A stretch of DNA of 43,586 bases from JAFAXD01 sp035472475 (GTDB lineage: Bacteria; Pseudomonadota; Alphaproteobacteria; Rhizobiales; Xanthobacteraceae): NCBI GenBank assembly GCA_035472475.1, contig DATIPA010000240.1:1-43586 (forward strand). Direction: 5' to 3'. Position 1 is the first letter of the stretch; the number at the start of each line of letters is the position of its first letter. Positions 25,115 through 34,201 of the stretch are shown here, in pieces. Below the pieces are notes generated by a model. It was not told where the DNA came from. It saw nothing but the letters and a program-made list of their open reading frames with translations, and did no database searches. The position numbers were made by a program, and so were the translations under genes.

Positions 25115-26662
25115 ATGTCTCTTGCACGCGATGTGACTTCGGTTGGTTCCGCGACGCTAGCTTCGCGCCTTTTGGGCTTCTTTCGTGACATGGGGGTTGC
25201 GGCTGTGCTGGGCGCCGGCGCTCTGTCGGACGCGTATTTTGCAGCGCTGCAAATTCCAAACCTGTTTCGCCGTCTGCTTGCCGAAGGAGCGCTCAACGCC
25301 GCCTTCGTCCCAACGTGGATGGGAATTCGCAACGAGGGCGGCGACACCCGCGCATTTGCGGAGAGTGCATTCGGCCTCGTGTTGTTGGGGCTCGGCGCGT
25401 TCGCGATCTTGTGCGCCCTGTTCGCGCCGCTTGTTATGCACGCGCTGGCGCCGGGGTTTGCACATGATAGCGAGCGCGCGCAAGATGCGGTCGCGTTCCT
25501 GCGGCTCTCCGTCCCCTACGTCGCCATCGCCGGTGTAGTCGCAGTCGCCGCCGCCGTCCTCAATGCTCAAGGGCGCGTTGCAGCAGCCGCATTCAGCATC
25601 GTCGTATTCAACGTCGTGCTGCTGGCCGCACTTGTTATGGTGTTGATCCTGCAAGTCGGCGCATCGCAGCTTGTGGGCGATATTCTGTCGGCATCGATTG
25701 TTATCGCCGGCGTCGTCCAGTTCGTGTTGGTCGCCGGCGCCCTGCGCGGCTCGCCGGACTATCCTCGCCGGCTGCGTGTGCGGCTCTGCCCCGCGGTCCG
25801 GCGCTTTTTCATCAATGCGTTGCCGGGCGTCGTCGCCGCCGGCGCGCCCCAGCTCAAGCTCATCGTTGGCGCCATGGTGGCATCGCCGTCGCAAGCTGCC
25901 GTGTCGTGGCTGTACTATGCCAACCGCCTCTACGAGCTTCCCCTCGGGGTGGTTTCAGTTGCGGTCGCCTCGGTGCTCGGGCCGCGCATCGCTGCGAGCG
26001 TGCTCGTTGGCGAACGTAGTACCCTGGCCGCCGCACAATCGCGCGCGTTCGAAATCGCATTCGGTCTGGCGCTGCCGTCGGCAGTCGCGTTCATAGTGTT
26101 GGCCGATCCGATCGCGGGCGGATTGTTCGAACGCGGAGCGTTCGGCGCGAGCGACACCGCGGCGGTCGCAGCGGCGCTCGCCGCCATGTCGGCCGGCTTG
26201 CCGGGCCACATCCTGGAGAAGGTCTTGGGCGCGATCTCGTTCGGCTATCAGGATACACGCACGCCGATGTGGGCCGCACTGGCGGGCCTTGCGAGCGCGA
26301 CCGTGCTGGCACTGGTGCTGTTCCCGCGCTACGCCCAGATCGGGGTCGCGGCGGCCATTGCCGTATCGGGCTGGGTCGGTGCGAGTATTCTTGCGGTCGT
26401 CCTGTGGCGGCGCGGCTGGCTCGCCCTTGAGCGGGTCGCCGGCGGCAGGATCCTCGTCATCATGCTCGCGAGCGGAGCCATGGGCGTGGCCATAGTGGGC
26501 AGTAACACGCTGGTGGCCAGCTTCTTTGACGCGACCGGCTCGTCGTTGTTGCGCCTTACGATCCTCGCGTTTTTGGTTTTGCTCGGTCTCGTTGTTTATG
26601 TCGCAATGCTGCATGCGCTGAGCGTCGTCCGCCTGCGCGAGCTGATTGCCGGGATCCGCTAG
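25115..26662 (+). CDS. murJ: Lipid II flippase MurJ
   Basis: A 515-residue polytopic membrane protein of the MurJ/MviN family, which flips lipid II across the inner membrane for peptidoglycan synthesis. The N-terminus has the family pattern GSATLASRLLGFFRDMGVAA followed by DAYFAALQIPNLFRRLLAEGA, with AFVP next. About 14 hydrophobic segments follow, with conserved Arg and Phe in the first cytoplasmic loops. Stop is TAG. It is upstream of trpS, separated by 65 bases, which matches alphaproteobacterial order. Confidence 0.97.
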   Translation: MSLARDVTSVGSATLASRLLGFFRDMGVAAVLGAGALSDAYFAALQIPNLFRRLLAEGALNAAFVPTWMGIRNEGGDTRAFAESAFGLVLLGLGAFAILCALFAPLVMHALAPGFAHDSERAQDAVAFLRLSVPYVAIAGVVAVAAAVLNAQGRVAAAAFSIVVFNVVLLAALVMVLILQVGASQLVGDILSASIVIAGVVQFVLVAGALRGSPDYPRRLRVRLCPAVRRFFINALPGVVAAGAPQLKLIVGAMVASPSQAAVSWLYYANRLYELPLGVVSVAVASVLGPRIAASVLVGERSTLAAAQSRAFEIAFGLALPSAVAFIVLADPIAGGLFERGAFGASDTAAVAAALAAMSAGLPGHILEKVLGAISFGYQDTRTPMWAALAGLASATVLALVLFPRYAQIGVAAAIAVSGWVGASILAVVLWRRGWLALERVAGGRILVIMLASGAMGVAIVGSNTLVASFFDATGSSLLRLTILAFLVLLGLVVYVAMLHALSVVRLRELIAGIR

Positions 26663-26727
26663 TCGTCTCTCCCTTGCGCCCCGATAGGGCGCCGTGGCAT
26701 GCAGCACGGCGAGCACGAGGATAGCTT

Positions 26728-27771
26728 ATGGCCTTCAAGGAACGCGTATTTTCCGGGGTACAGCCGACCGGTAATCTGCATCTCGGCAATTATCTCGGCG
26801 CCATTGTCAAATTCGTTGAGCTGCAGGATCGCTACGATTGCATCTACTGCGTCGTCGATCTGCATGCGATCACGGTCTGGCAGGACCCGGTCGAGCTGCC
26901 GCGCGCAACCCGCGAGGTCACGGCCGCCTTCATTGCGTGCGGCATCGATCCCAGGCGCAACATCGTGTTCAACCAGAGCCAGGTCGCGGAGCACGCCGAG
27001 CTCGCCTGGGTATTCAACTGCGTTGCGCGGCTCGGCTGGCTCAATCGCATGACCCAGTTCAAGGAGAAGGCCGGCAAGGACCGCGAGAACGCCTCGGTCG
27101 GGCTTTATGCTTATCCAAACCTGATGGCGGCCGATATCCTGGTCTATCGCGCGACTCATGTGCCGGTCGGGGAAGACCAGAAGCAGCATCTCGAGCTCGC
27201 GCGCGATATCGCACAGAAGTTCAACAATGATTTCGCCGCCTCGATCGCGACGCACGGTTTTGGTGACGCGTTCTTTCCATTGCCGGAGCCGCTGATCCAG
27301 GGACCGGCGACGCGCGTGATGTCGTTGCGCGACGGCGCAAAGAAAATGTCGAAGTCGGATGCGTCTGACTACTCGCGCATCAACCTCACCGACGACGCCG
27401 ACGCCATCGCGCAGAAGATCCGCAAGGCCAAGACCGATCCGGAACCGCTGCCGAGCGAGGAGAAGGGTTTGGATAACCGTCCCGAGGCTGACAACCTCGT
27501 CGGCATCTATACGGCGCTCGCCGGAAGCACGCGCGCACAGGTGCTGCGTGAATTCGGGGGCGCGCAATTCTCGACCTTCAAATCCGCACTGGTCGATGTC
27601 GCGGTCGCGCGGCTCGCCCCAATCGGCAGCGAGCTCAAGCACCTGATGCAGGATCCGGCCTATATCGATTCCGTGCTGGCCGACGGCGCACAGCGCGCCC
27701 GTGCAATCGCCGCGGAGACCATGAATTCGGTGAAGGACGTCGTGGGTTTGATTCATTCCAAGCCGTATTAG
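26728..27771 (+). CDS. trpS: Tryptophan-tRNA ligase
   Basis: A 347-residue class I aminoacyl-tRNA synthetase that charges tRNA(Trp). The HIGH-like motif is GNLHLGN at about residues 15-21 (His18) and KMSKS is at 206-210. The start MAFKERVFSGVQPTGNLHLGNYLG is diagnostic for TrpS. The stop is TAG. It lies after murJ and before nfu, a usual arrangement. No anomaly. Confidence 0.98.
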   Translation: MAFKERVFSGVQPTGNLHLGNYLGAIVKFVELQDRYDCIYCVVDLHAITVWQDPVELPRATREVTAAFIACGIDPRRNIVFNQSQVAEHAELAWVFNCVARLGWLNRMTQFKEKAGKDRENASVGLYAYPNLMAADILVYRATHVPVGEDQKQHLELARDIAQKFNNDFAASIATHGFGDAFFPLPEPLIQGPATRVMSLRDGAKKMSKSDASDYSRINLTDDADAIAQKIRKAKTDPEPLPSEEKGLDNRPEADNLVGIYTALAGSTRAQVLREFGGAQFSTFKSALVDVAVARLAPIGSELKHLMQDPAYIDSVLADGAQRARAIAAETMNSVKDVVGLIHSKPY

Positions 27772-27874
27772 CTGCGGCTACGCCGCCGGTTGACCGGCCG
27801 GCCGGAAAGACCCATGTATAGCGTGATCTTGCGACGGCGGGCCTTGAACCCGCGACGGCGAAGGAGACCAGGCG

Positions 27875-28432
27875 ATGTTCATCCAGACCGAGGCGACGCC
27901 GAACCCGGCGACCCTGAAGTTCCTGCCGGGCCGGACCGTGCTCCCGGAAGGCACGCTCGACCTACCCAACCGCGACGCGGCCGTAAAATCCCCGCTCGCC
28001 GAGCGGCTGTTCGAGATCGCCGGCGTGACCGGCGTGTTCTTCGGGTCCGATTTCATTACCGTGACGAAGTCCGACGGCGAATGGCAGCAGCTCAAGCCGG
28101 CCATCCTGGGCGCTATCATGGAGCACTTCATGAGCGGCGCGCCGCTGTTGCGCGGTGAGATCACGGGCGCGGCTGCCGCCGATGAGTTCTTCGAACAGGC
28201 TGACGCCGAGACAGTCGCCACCATCAAGGACCTGATCGAGACGCGCGTGCGCCCGGCGGTCGCCAACGACGGCGGCGACATCACGTTCCGCGGCTACAAG
28301 GATGGTGTCGTCTATCTCGACATGCAGGGCTCGTGCTCGGGCTGCCCGTCGTCGACCGCGACCCTCAAGCATGGCATTCAGAACCTGCTGCGCCATTACG
28401 TGCCGGAAGTCGTCGAAGTGCGTCCGATGTGA
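27875..28432 (+). CDS. Fe-S scaffold NifU-like protein (Nfu)
   Basis: A 185-residue protein with an Nfu N-terminal domain (residues 1-90, MFIQTEATPNPATLKFLPG) and a NifU-like C-terminal domain with CSGC at Cys154 and Cys157 (SCSGCPSSTATLKHG). The family binds and delivers a 4Fe-4S cluster to target enzymes. It is normal full length. It is between trpS and tsaB in the same direction. Confidence 0.95.
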   Translation: MFIQTEATPNPATLKFLPGRTVLPEGTLDLPNRDAAVKSPLAERLFEIAGVTGVFFGSDFITVTKSDGEWQQLKPAILGAIMEHFMSGAPLLRGEITGAAAADEFFEQADAETVATIKDLIETRVRPAVANDGGDITFRGYKDGVVYLDMQGSCSGCPSSTATLKHGIQNLLRHYVPEVVEVRPM

Positions 28433-28468
28433 CGCGGGAAACCGTAAAGATGGCCTTCTGTTTGTCCT

Positions 28469-28487
28469 GCCCGCGACAGCCGCGGGC
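28469..28487. repeat. 7-bp GC hairpin between nfu and tsaB
   Basis: GCCCGCG (28469-28475) and CGCGGGC (28481-28487) pair around ACAGC. It lacks a following T-run, so it is a poor Rho-independent terminator. It may slow transcription after nfu, or be a remnant of a dispersed GC-rich repeat. Confidence 0.45.
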
Positions 28488-28532
28488 ATGACCAAGGTGG
28501 TGCAGCCCGCACGCAGTTCACCCTAGCGACGC

Positions 28533-29198
28533 ATGTACGTCCTCGCGCTCGATACCGCGCTCGCAGCATGTTCAGCCGCCGTGCTCGATACCAGGCATGG
28601 AATCCTGGCGAGCGCGTCGGTGGCGATGCGCCGCGGCCATGCCGAGGCGCTGCTTCCCGCCGTTCATCAGGTCATGGACGACGCCGGGGTCGCGTTCTCG
28701 GATCTCGACCGGATCGCCGTCACGGTCGGGCCTGGAAGCTTTACCGGCCTGCGCGTTGGCGTGTCGGCTGCCCGGGGAATCGCGCTCGCGGCCCGTAGGC
28801 CGGCGGTTGGGATCACCACCCTGGCAGCGTTTGCCGCCCCAGCACTCATCCTTGCGCAAGGCACCCCGGTTCTGGCCGTGATCGACGCGCGCCACGGTCA
28901 ATTCTACGCGCAGACCTTTGGCGGTGGCGGCGCCACCGAGGCCCGCATCGCGCCGCTGGCCGACATTGTGGAGCTCGCGTCCGCGCCGATCCGAATCGCC
29001 GGAAACTGTTCCGATCTGGTGGCCGTCGCCTGGCCGCGAGGCAAGCCGTCGCACGTCACGGTCGATCCAAACGAAGCTCCTGATATCGGCTGGGTGGCCC
29101 GGCTTGGCGCCACGTCCAGCCTCGACGCTGCACCCAAGCCCTTCTATTTGCGTGCGGCGGATGCGCGCCCGCAAGCGCCGCAATTGCCGCAACAATGA
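28533..29198 (+). CDS. tsaB: tRNA threonylcarbamoyladenosine synthesis protein TsaB
   Basis: A 221-residue protein with an ASKHA-type fold. It begins MYVLALDTALAACSAAV and has the conserved VTVGPGSFTGLRVGVSAARGIA block that defines the TsaB group. TsaB works with TsaD and TsaE to make t6A at tRNA position 37. Its stop overlaps the rimI start by four bases (ATGA at 29195-29198), so translation is coupled. Confidence 0.95.
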   Translation: MYVLALDTALAACSAAVLDTRHGILASASVAMRRGHAEALLPAVHQVMDDAGVAFSDLDRIAVTVGPGSFTGLRVGVSAARGIALAARRPAVGITTLAAFAAPALILAQGTPVLAVIDARHGQFYAQTFGGGGATEARIAPLADIVELASAPIRIAGNCSDLVAVAWPRGKPSHVTVDPNEAPDIGWVARLGATSSLDAAPKPFYLRAADARPQAPQLPQQ

Positions 29199-29674
29199 CG
29201 CTGCTCGATTGGTTTCGTGCGAAAGACCCGGTGCTCGCAGAAGCCATGCCGAGCGACGCCGCGGCGCTTGCGAACCTGCACGGCGCGTCGTTTCGGCGCG
29301 GCTGGTCCGAGGATGAGTTCGAGCGGCTGCTGCTCGAACGCAACGTGATAACCCATCGGGCAATGATGGGCCGGCGGCTGGTGGGCTTCGTCGTCTCCCG
29401 GCTCGCGCCGCCGGAAGCTGAAATCCTGTCGATTGCCGTCGCCTCCTCGCAACGCGGGCGCGGGCTGGCACGCCGGTTGCTCGATCTTCACCTGCGCCGG
29501 CTGGTTGGGCTGGGCGCCCGCACGGTGTTTCTCGAGGTCGATGAAAACAACATGCCGGCACGCCGGCTGTATCGCCGTATGGGATTTGGCGACGCGGGCC
29601 GTCGTGATCGCTATTACCAACAGGGTAGTGCAGCCGCGTCGGCCGCCCTTGTGTTGCGACGGGACGTGGCATGA
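29195..29674 (+). CDS. rimI: Ribosomal-protein-alanine N-acetyltransferase RimI-like
   Basis: A 159-residue GNAT protein. The acetyl-CoA loop SSQRGRGLARRLL and the family block LEVDENNMPARRLYRRMGF are intact. In E. coli RimI acetylates the N-terminal alanine of ribosomal protein S18. It overlaps tsaB by ATGA, the usual partnership in proteobacteria. Specificity is inferred from the context and the LEV-N--A--LY pattern. Confidence 0.9.
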   Translation: MTLLDWFRAKDPVLAEAMPSDAAALANLHGASFRRGWSEDEFERLLLERNVITHRAMMGRRLVGFVVSRLAPPEAEILSIAVASSQRGRGLARRLLDLHLRRLVGLGARTVFLEVDENNMPARRLYRRMGFGDAGRRDRYYQQGSAAASAALVLRRDVA

Positions 29675-29702
29675 AACGGGTAGGCGAAGGTCCCTTGCCA
29701 GA

Positions 29703-29717
29703 TTATAATCATTCTCA
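29703..29717. promoter_or_regulatory. Candidate Fur box upstream of fur
   Basis: Read on the minus strand this is TGAGAATGATTATAA, matching the 7-1-7 Fur consensus TGATAATnATTATCA at 12 of 14 defined positions. It lies 56-70 bases before the fur start codon, a suitable place for autoregulation. The site is in the short non-coding gap between rimI and fur. Confidence 0.55.
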
Positions 29718-29772
29718 ACAACGCTGGTGTCGCCGATTTGAAGTTTCCTGCTAGCGCAAGAGGCCAGTACTG

Positions 29773-30219
29773 ATGGGAGCGGTCGTGGCCGAGGCCAAAC
29801 ACAACAACATCGAAGCGCAGTGCGCCGCCAAAGGTATGCGCATGACCGAACAGCGGCGGGTGATTGCACGCGTACTCTCCGGCGCATCGGACCATCCCGA
29901 CGTGGAGGAACTGCACCGGCGCTGCGCCGAGATCGACTCGCGGATATCGATCTCAACGGTCTATCGCACCGTCAACCTGTTCGAGGACGCCGGCATCATC
30001 GAACGGCACGATTTCCGCGAAGGGCGCGCCCGCTATGAGCAGCTGCGCGAGGGCCATCACGATCACCTGATCAATTTGCGCACCGGCGAGGTCATCGAGT
30101 TCCAGTCCGAGGAGATCGAGCGATTGCAGGCCGATGTCGCGCGCAAGCTCGGCTACCGGCTGGTCGACCATCGGCTCGACCTCTATGCGGTACCGCTCGA
30201 GGACAAGGCCAAGCGCTGA
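29773..30219 (+). CDS. fur: Fur family metal-responsive regulator
   Basis: A 148-residue winged-helix repressor of the Fur family. The DNA-binding part has TEQRRVIARVL and SISTVYRTVNLFEDAGII. The metal-site residues include His95, His96 and His98 in EGHHDHLI. The C-terminal CxxC zinc motifs of E. coli Fur are absent, as is usual in alphaproteobacterial Fur/Mur. The metal may therefore be iron or manganese; sequence alone does not decide. It starts after a candidate Fur box and its stop overlaps the plsC start by one base. Confidence 0.92.
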   Translation: MGAVVAEAKHNNIEAQCAAKGMRMTEQRRVIARVLSGASDHPDVEELHRRCAEIDSRISISTVYRTVNLFEDAGIIERHDFREGRARYEQLREGHHDHLINLRTGEVIEFQSEEIERLQADVARKLGYRLVDHRLDLYAVPLEDKAKR

Positions 30220-31016
30220 TGCTGCGGGTCTTCGTGATCGGCGCCGCGATCGCCGTGGTCACGCTGGTGCTGATTCCCTTTCAGTGGATTTCGGTGACGC
30301 TGCAGCTCCCGGCCATGCGGCGGATCCCTGTGCTCTATCATCGCATCGTCTGCGCGCTGCTCGATATCCACGTCACGATCGTCGGTAAGCGGGTCGAAGA
30401 GCGGCCATTGTTGATCGTCTCCAACCATGTCTCCTGGCTCGACATATCGGTGATCACGTCCGTGATCCCGGTGATCTTCGTCGCCAAGCGCGAGGTCGCG
30501 AGCTGGCCGTTGTTCGGGCTGCTGGCGAAGCTGCAACGCTCGGTGTTTGTTGATCGCAGCCAGCGCCACAAAACGCCTGAAGTGAACGCCGAGATCGCCC
30601 GCCGGCTGGCGGATGGAGATCCAGTGCTCCTGTTCGGCGAAGGCACCTCGAGTGACGGCAATCGCGTGCTGCCGTTTCGTACCGCGCTGATCGATGCCGC
30701 GCGTGACACGCTGGCAGCGGCCGGTCATGTCCGCCGGGTGTGGATCCAGCCGCTGTCGATCGCCTACACGGGTCTGCATGGCTTTCCGCTTGGCCGCCAG
30801 CACCGGCCGGTGGTCGCCTGGTACGGCGATTTCGCGCTCGGACCGCACCTGATCGGTGTGCTCCGACGCGGTGCCGTCGACGTGGTCCTGAGCTGGGGCG
30901 AGCCGATTCCGTTCGACGAGACCTCCGACCGCAAGGAGGTGGCACGCATGCTCGAAGCTTCGGTCCGCCGTCAGATGGCGGCCGCGCTGCGCGGACGCGA
31001 ACCCGAAGCTGCATAG
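30219..31016 (+). CDS. plsC: 1-acyl-sn-glycerol-3-phosphate acyltransferase
   Basis: A 265-residue enzyme that adds the second acyl chain in phosphatidic acid synthesis at the inner membrane. The catalytic HX4D motif is NHVSWLDI and the glycerol phosphate motif is EGTSSDGNRVLPF. One N-terminal membrane segment is visible (about residues 5-30). The start overlaps the fur stop (TGATG), which couples translation. The stop is TAG. It has the usual place before miaB. Confidence 0.94.
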   Translation: MLRVFVIGAAIAVVTLVLIPFQWISVTLQLPAMRRIPVLYHRIVCALLDIHVTIVGKRVEERPLLIVSNHVSWLDISVITSVIPVIFVAKREVASWPLFGLLAKLQRSVFVDRSQRHKTPEVNAEIARRLADGDPVLLFGEGTSSDGNRVLPFRTALIDAARDTLAAAGHVRRVWIQPLSIAYTGLHGFPLGRQHRPVVAWYGDFALGPHLIGVLRRGAVDVVLSWGEPIPFDETSDRKEVARMLEASVRRQMAAALRGREPEAA

Positions 31017-31061
31017 AGCATGATCCCGAAAAGTGGCCACCGGTTTTCGGAAAAGATCATG
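31017..31061. repeat. Rhizobial-type palindromic repeat after plsC
   Basis: Arms: CATGATC (31019-31025) pairs with GATCATG (31055-31061), and CCGAAAA (31026-31032) pairs with TTTTCGG (31044-31050), with an AAAA bulge. I recognise the phrase around CCGAAAAGTGG...CCGGTTTTCGG as a very common intergenic palindrome in Bradyrhizobium and related genomes. It begins directly after the plsC stop and may act as a transcript end or mRNA stabiliser. Confidence 0.75.
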
Positions 31062-31210
31062 ATCAAACAAAAAGCTAGACCATGATCGCGTTTAAGCCGA
31101 TCGGGCCATTGGTCTAGTGTGGGCTCGCGCCATTCCCTTCCCAGCCAAAAGCCGCTATGAGAGGGGGCGTTCAGGCTCGGCGTGCCAACGCATTTTCACT
31201 GCGAACACAA

Positions 31211-31226
31211 TGCCTTACGTAAGGCA
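31211..31226. promoter_or_regulatory. Perfect 16-bp palindrome upstream of miaB
   Basis: TGCCTTACGTAAGGCA is exactly self-complementary. It lies 34 bases before the miaB start at 31260, the position expected for an operator. Which protein binds it is unknown. In-frame codons from 31182 would put it inside the gene, but those upstream residues do not match MiaB. Confidence 0.45.
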
Positions 31227-31259
31227 AAAACGAACCGAAGAACGGAATATCGGAGCGCT

Positions 31260-32648
31260 ATGAGCGCGATCCGCAAAGTTCACGTCAAATCCTACGGTTG
31301 TCAGATGAACGTCTACGACTCGCGTCGGATGGCGGACACATTGGCGCGCGAAGGGTTTGTCGAGACGGAACGCCCTGACGACGCCGACCTGATCATTCTC
31401 AACACCTGTCATATCCGCGAGAAAGCGGCCGAAAAGGTTTACTCCGAACTCGGCCGGCTGCGCGTGCTCAAGCAGAATGCCGCGAGCGACGGACGCCAGT
31501 TGATGATCGCGGTTGCGGGTTGCGTCGCGCAGGCGGAGGGCGAAGAAATCATCCGCCGCGCCCCGGCGGTCAATCTGGTGGTCGGCTCGCAGAGCTATCA
31601 TCGTCTGCCCGATCTAATTTTGCGGGCCGCGCGCGCGCCGGTCGTCGAAACCGAGTTTCCGATTGAAGACAAGTTCGACCATCTGGCGGAACCGACGCCC
31701 GCTGCTATCCGCGCGCGCGGCGTTACGGCGTTTGTGACGGTACAGGAGGGCTGTGACAAGTTCTGCACGTTTTGCGTCGTCCCGTACACGCGCGGAGCCG
31801 AGGTTTCGCGGCCGGTTACAAAGGTTGTCGACGAAGTTGTGCGGCTCGCTGAGGCTGGCGTGCGCGAGGTTACCCTCATCGGTCAGAACGTGAATGCCTA
31901 CCATGGCGAAGGTCCGGACGGACGGGCCTGGAGATTGGGCGATCTGTTGGCGCGCGTCGCCGAAATCCCCGGCATCGAGCGCCTGCGCTATACCACCAGC
32001 CATCCACGCGACGTCGATGCGAGCCTGATCGGCGCCCACCGCGACATCGCCGCGTTGATGCCGCAACTCCACCTTCCGGTACAGTCGGGCTCGGATCGCA
32101 TTCTTGCCGCCATGAACCGTCGCCACACCGCAGCCGAATATTTGCGGGTCATCGATAAGTTGCGCGCGGCGCGTCCCGATATGGCGTTCAGTTCGGATTT
32201 TATTGTCGGTTTTCCGGGCGAAACCGAAGTGGACTTCCGCGCGACCCTGCGAATCGTCGGTGAAGTGGGCTACGCAGCCGCATTCTCGTTTAAGTATTCG
32301 CCGCGGCCAGGCACCCCCGCGGCTGATCGTACTGATCAGATCCCCGAACCGGACAAAGTCGCGCGGCTGGCGCGTTTGCAGGAACTGATCGAGCAGCATC
32401 GTCAAGCGTTCAACGCGCAATGCCGCGGGAAAATCCTGCCGGTGCTGTTCGAGCGACCCGGGCGACTTCCGGGTCAACTCGTCGGCCGCTCGCCTTATCT
32501 GCAGCCCGTGCAGGCGATGGCGCCCGCGGCGCTCGTCGGCGAGGTCGCCAACGTTGAAATCACCGCGGTCGGCAGCAACAGCCTGTTCGGAAGCCTAGAG
32601 GCGTCGCACAGCGTCAGCGACGCACGACTTGCAACGCAACGAGCCTGA
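31260..32648 (+). CDS. miaB: tRNA-2-methylthio-N6-dimethylallyladenosine synthase MiaB
   Basis: A 462-residue radical-SAM methylthiotransferase acting on A37 of tRNAs. The N-terminal cluster cysteines are Cys14, Cys50 and Cys88, and the radical-SAM CxxxCxxC is Cys165, Cys169, Cys172 (GCDKFCTFCVVPYTRG). A TRAM domain closes the protein (about 390-450). I set the start at ATG 31260 (GGAG just upstream); an earlier in-frame start at 31182 would add 26 unrelated residues. PhoH follows without a gap. Confidence 0.97.
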   Translation: MSAIRKVHVKSYGCQMNVYDSRRMADTLAREGFVETERPDDADLIILNTCHIREKAAEKVYSELGRLRVLKQNAASDGRQLMIAVAGCVAQAEGEEIIRRAPAVNLVVGSQSYHRLPDLILRAARAPVVETEFPIEDKFDHLAEPTPAAIRARGVTAFVTVQEGCDKFCTFCVVPYTRGAEVSRPVTKVVDEVVRLAEAGVREVTLIGQNVNAYHGEGPDGRAWRLGDLLARVAEIPGIERLRYTTSHPRDVDASLIGAHRDIAALMPQLHLPVQSGSDRILAAMNRRHTAAEYLRVIDKLRAARPDMAFSSDFIVGFPGETEVDFRATLRIVGEVGYAAAFSFKYSPRPGTPAADRTDQIPEPDKVARLARLQELIEQHRQAFNAQCRGKILPVLFERPGRLPGQLVGRSPYLQPVQAMAPAALVGEVANVEITAVGSNSLFGSLEASHSVSDARLATQRA

Positions 32649-33689
32649 ATGCGCGCACGCGGTCCTGACAACGGCTACCCGGCGGGTGAGGTGAGCACGA
32701 CCCAGATCGTGCTGGCATTCGACGACAACCGCCTGGCCTCGACATTGTTTGGCCAGTACGGGCAGAACCTGGCTTTGATCGAACGGCGACTTGGTGTCGT
32801 CGCGGAGCAGCGCGGGAACCATGTAACGCTGGACGGCACGCGCGAGGCCTGCGAGCAGGCGCGCCGCGTACTGGAAGGCCTCTACGAGCAAATCAAGCGC
32901 GGCCACGACCTCGCGCCGGGCGACGTCGAAGGCGCGATCCGGCTCGCAATCGCGCAGGGCTCCCTGTTTGACTACGACGCCTCCGCCGCGCGTGCGAATT
33001 TCGAAGAGATCAACCTGCGCAAGCGGCCAGTGCGGGCGCGCACGGCGGGCCAGGACGCCTACATTAGGGCGCTCAAGCGGAACGCGCTTGTGTTCGGTAC
33101 CGGCCCGGCCGGGACCGGCAAGACTTGGCTTGCCGTCGCCCACGCCGTCTCGCTGTTCGAGCGCAAGGAGGTGGATCGCATCGTGCTGTCGCGGCCGGCG
33201 GTCGAGGCCGGCGAGCGACTCGGATTTTTGCCCGGGGATATGCGCGAAAAGGTCGACCCTTACCTGCGGCCGATCTACGACGCGCTCTTCGATCTGATGG
33301 ACGCGCGTATCGTCGAGCGTGCGCTGCAGACCGGGGAGATCGAAATTGCGCCGCTCGCCTTCATGCGCGGCCGCACGCTGTCCAATGCCGCGATCATTCT
33401 CGACGAAGCGCAGAACACCACCGCGATGCAGATGAAGATGTTTCTGACGCGGCTCGGCGAGAACGCCCGCATGATCGTGACCGGCGATCCCAGTCAGGTC
33501 GACCTGCCGGCCGGACAACGGTCCGGACTCGACGACGCCCTTACGCTACTGACCGATATCGAGGGTGTCGGGCACGTGCGCTTCACGTCCGAAGACGTGG
33601 TCCGCCATGAGCTGGTGGCGCGGATCGTCGACGCTTACGACCGGGCCAGCGCGCGCAAGCGCGCGGCCGCAGACAGGAGCAGTGAATGA
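32649..33689 (+). CDS. PhoH-like ATPase
   Basis: A 346-residue PhoH/YbeZ-type ATPase. A KH-like N-terminal part is at about residues 15-90. Walker A is GPAGTGKT at 152-159 and Walker B is IILDEAQN at about 246-253. In E. coli YbeZ works with YbeY in ribosome and RNA quality control. The start follows the miaB stop directly and its stop overlaps ybeY by four bases, so all three genes form one operon. Confidence 0.95.
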   Translation: MRARGPDNGYPAGEVSTTQIVLAFDDNRLASTLFGQYGQNLALIERRLGVVAEQRGNHVTLDGTREACEQARRVLEGLYEQIKRGHDLAPGDVEGAIRLAIAQGSLFDYDASAARANFEEINLRKRPVRARTAGQDAYIRALKRNALVFGTGPAGTGKTWLAVAHAVSLFERKEVDRIVLSRPAVEAGERLGFLPGDMREKVDPYLRPIYDALFDLMDARIVERALQTGEIEIAPLAFMRGRTLSNAAIILDEAQNTTAMQMKMFLTRLGENARMIVTGDPSQVDLPAGQRSGLDDALTLLTDIEGVGHVRFTSEDVVRHELVARIVDAYDRASARKRAAADRSSE

Positions 33690-34195
33690 GCCGCCGCCTC
33701 GCCCTCGACATCATCGTCGACGAACCGCAGTGGAACGCGGTGCCGGGTGTAAAGCCCGCGTTACGGCGTGCCATCGACGCTGCGGCGTCTCCGGTGCTCG
33801 TCGATACCCTCGGCAGCGCACGCTCGGAGCTCGCCATCGTGCTCACCAGCGACGAGTCCATCCGGGCCTTGAACCGGCAATGGCGCGGACGCGACCAGGC
33901 GACCAACGTGTTGTCGTTTCCGTCGCAAAAGGCGCCGCCCCGCGTGACCGGGCCCCGGCTTCTCGGCGACGTGGTGATCGCTTACGAGACGACGGCCAGC
34001 GAAGCGCGAGCCCAGGGGGTACGTTTCGACCACCACCTCGCGCACCTCGCGGTGCATGGCTTTCTGCACCTTTTGGGCTACGATCATGAATCGGACAACG
34101 AGGCAGAGACCATGGAGCGCCTGGAACGTGAGATTCTGGCGCGCCTCGACATGCCGGACCCTTACGCGATCCGCGATCAGGGCGACCGGCTCTGA
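33686..34195 (+). CDS. ybeY: Endoribonuclease YbeY
   Basis: A 169-residue metalloenzyme needed for 16S rRNA 3' end maturation. The metal motif HGFLHLLGYDH gives His124, His128 and His134. The block RDQATNVLSFP is typical. It overlaps phoH (ATGA) and precedes corC by six bases. No anomaly. Confidence 0.96.
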   Translation: MSRRLALDIIVDEPQWNAVPGVKPALRRAIDAAASPVLVDTLGSARSELAIVLTSDESIRALNRQWRGRDQATNVLSFPSQKAPPRVTGPRLLGDVVIAYETTASEARAQGVRFDHHLAHLAVHGFLHLLGYDHESDNEAETMERLEREILARLDMPDPYAIRDQGDRL

Positions 34196-34201
34196 CCTGC
34201 C

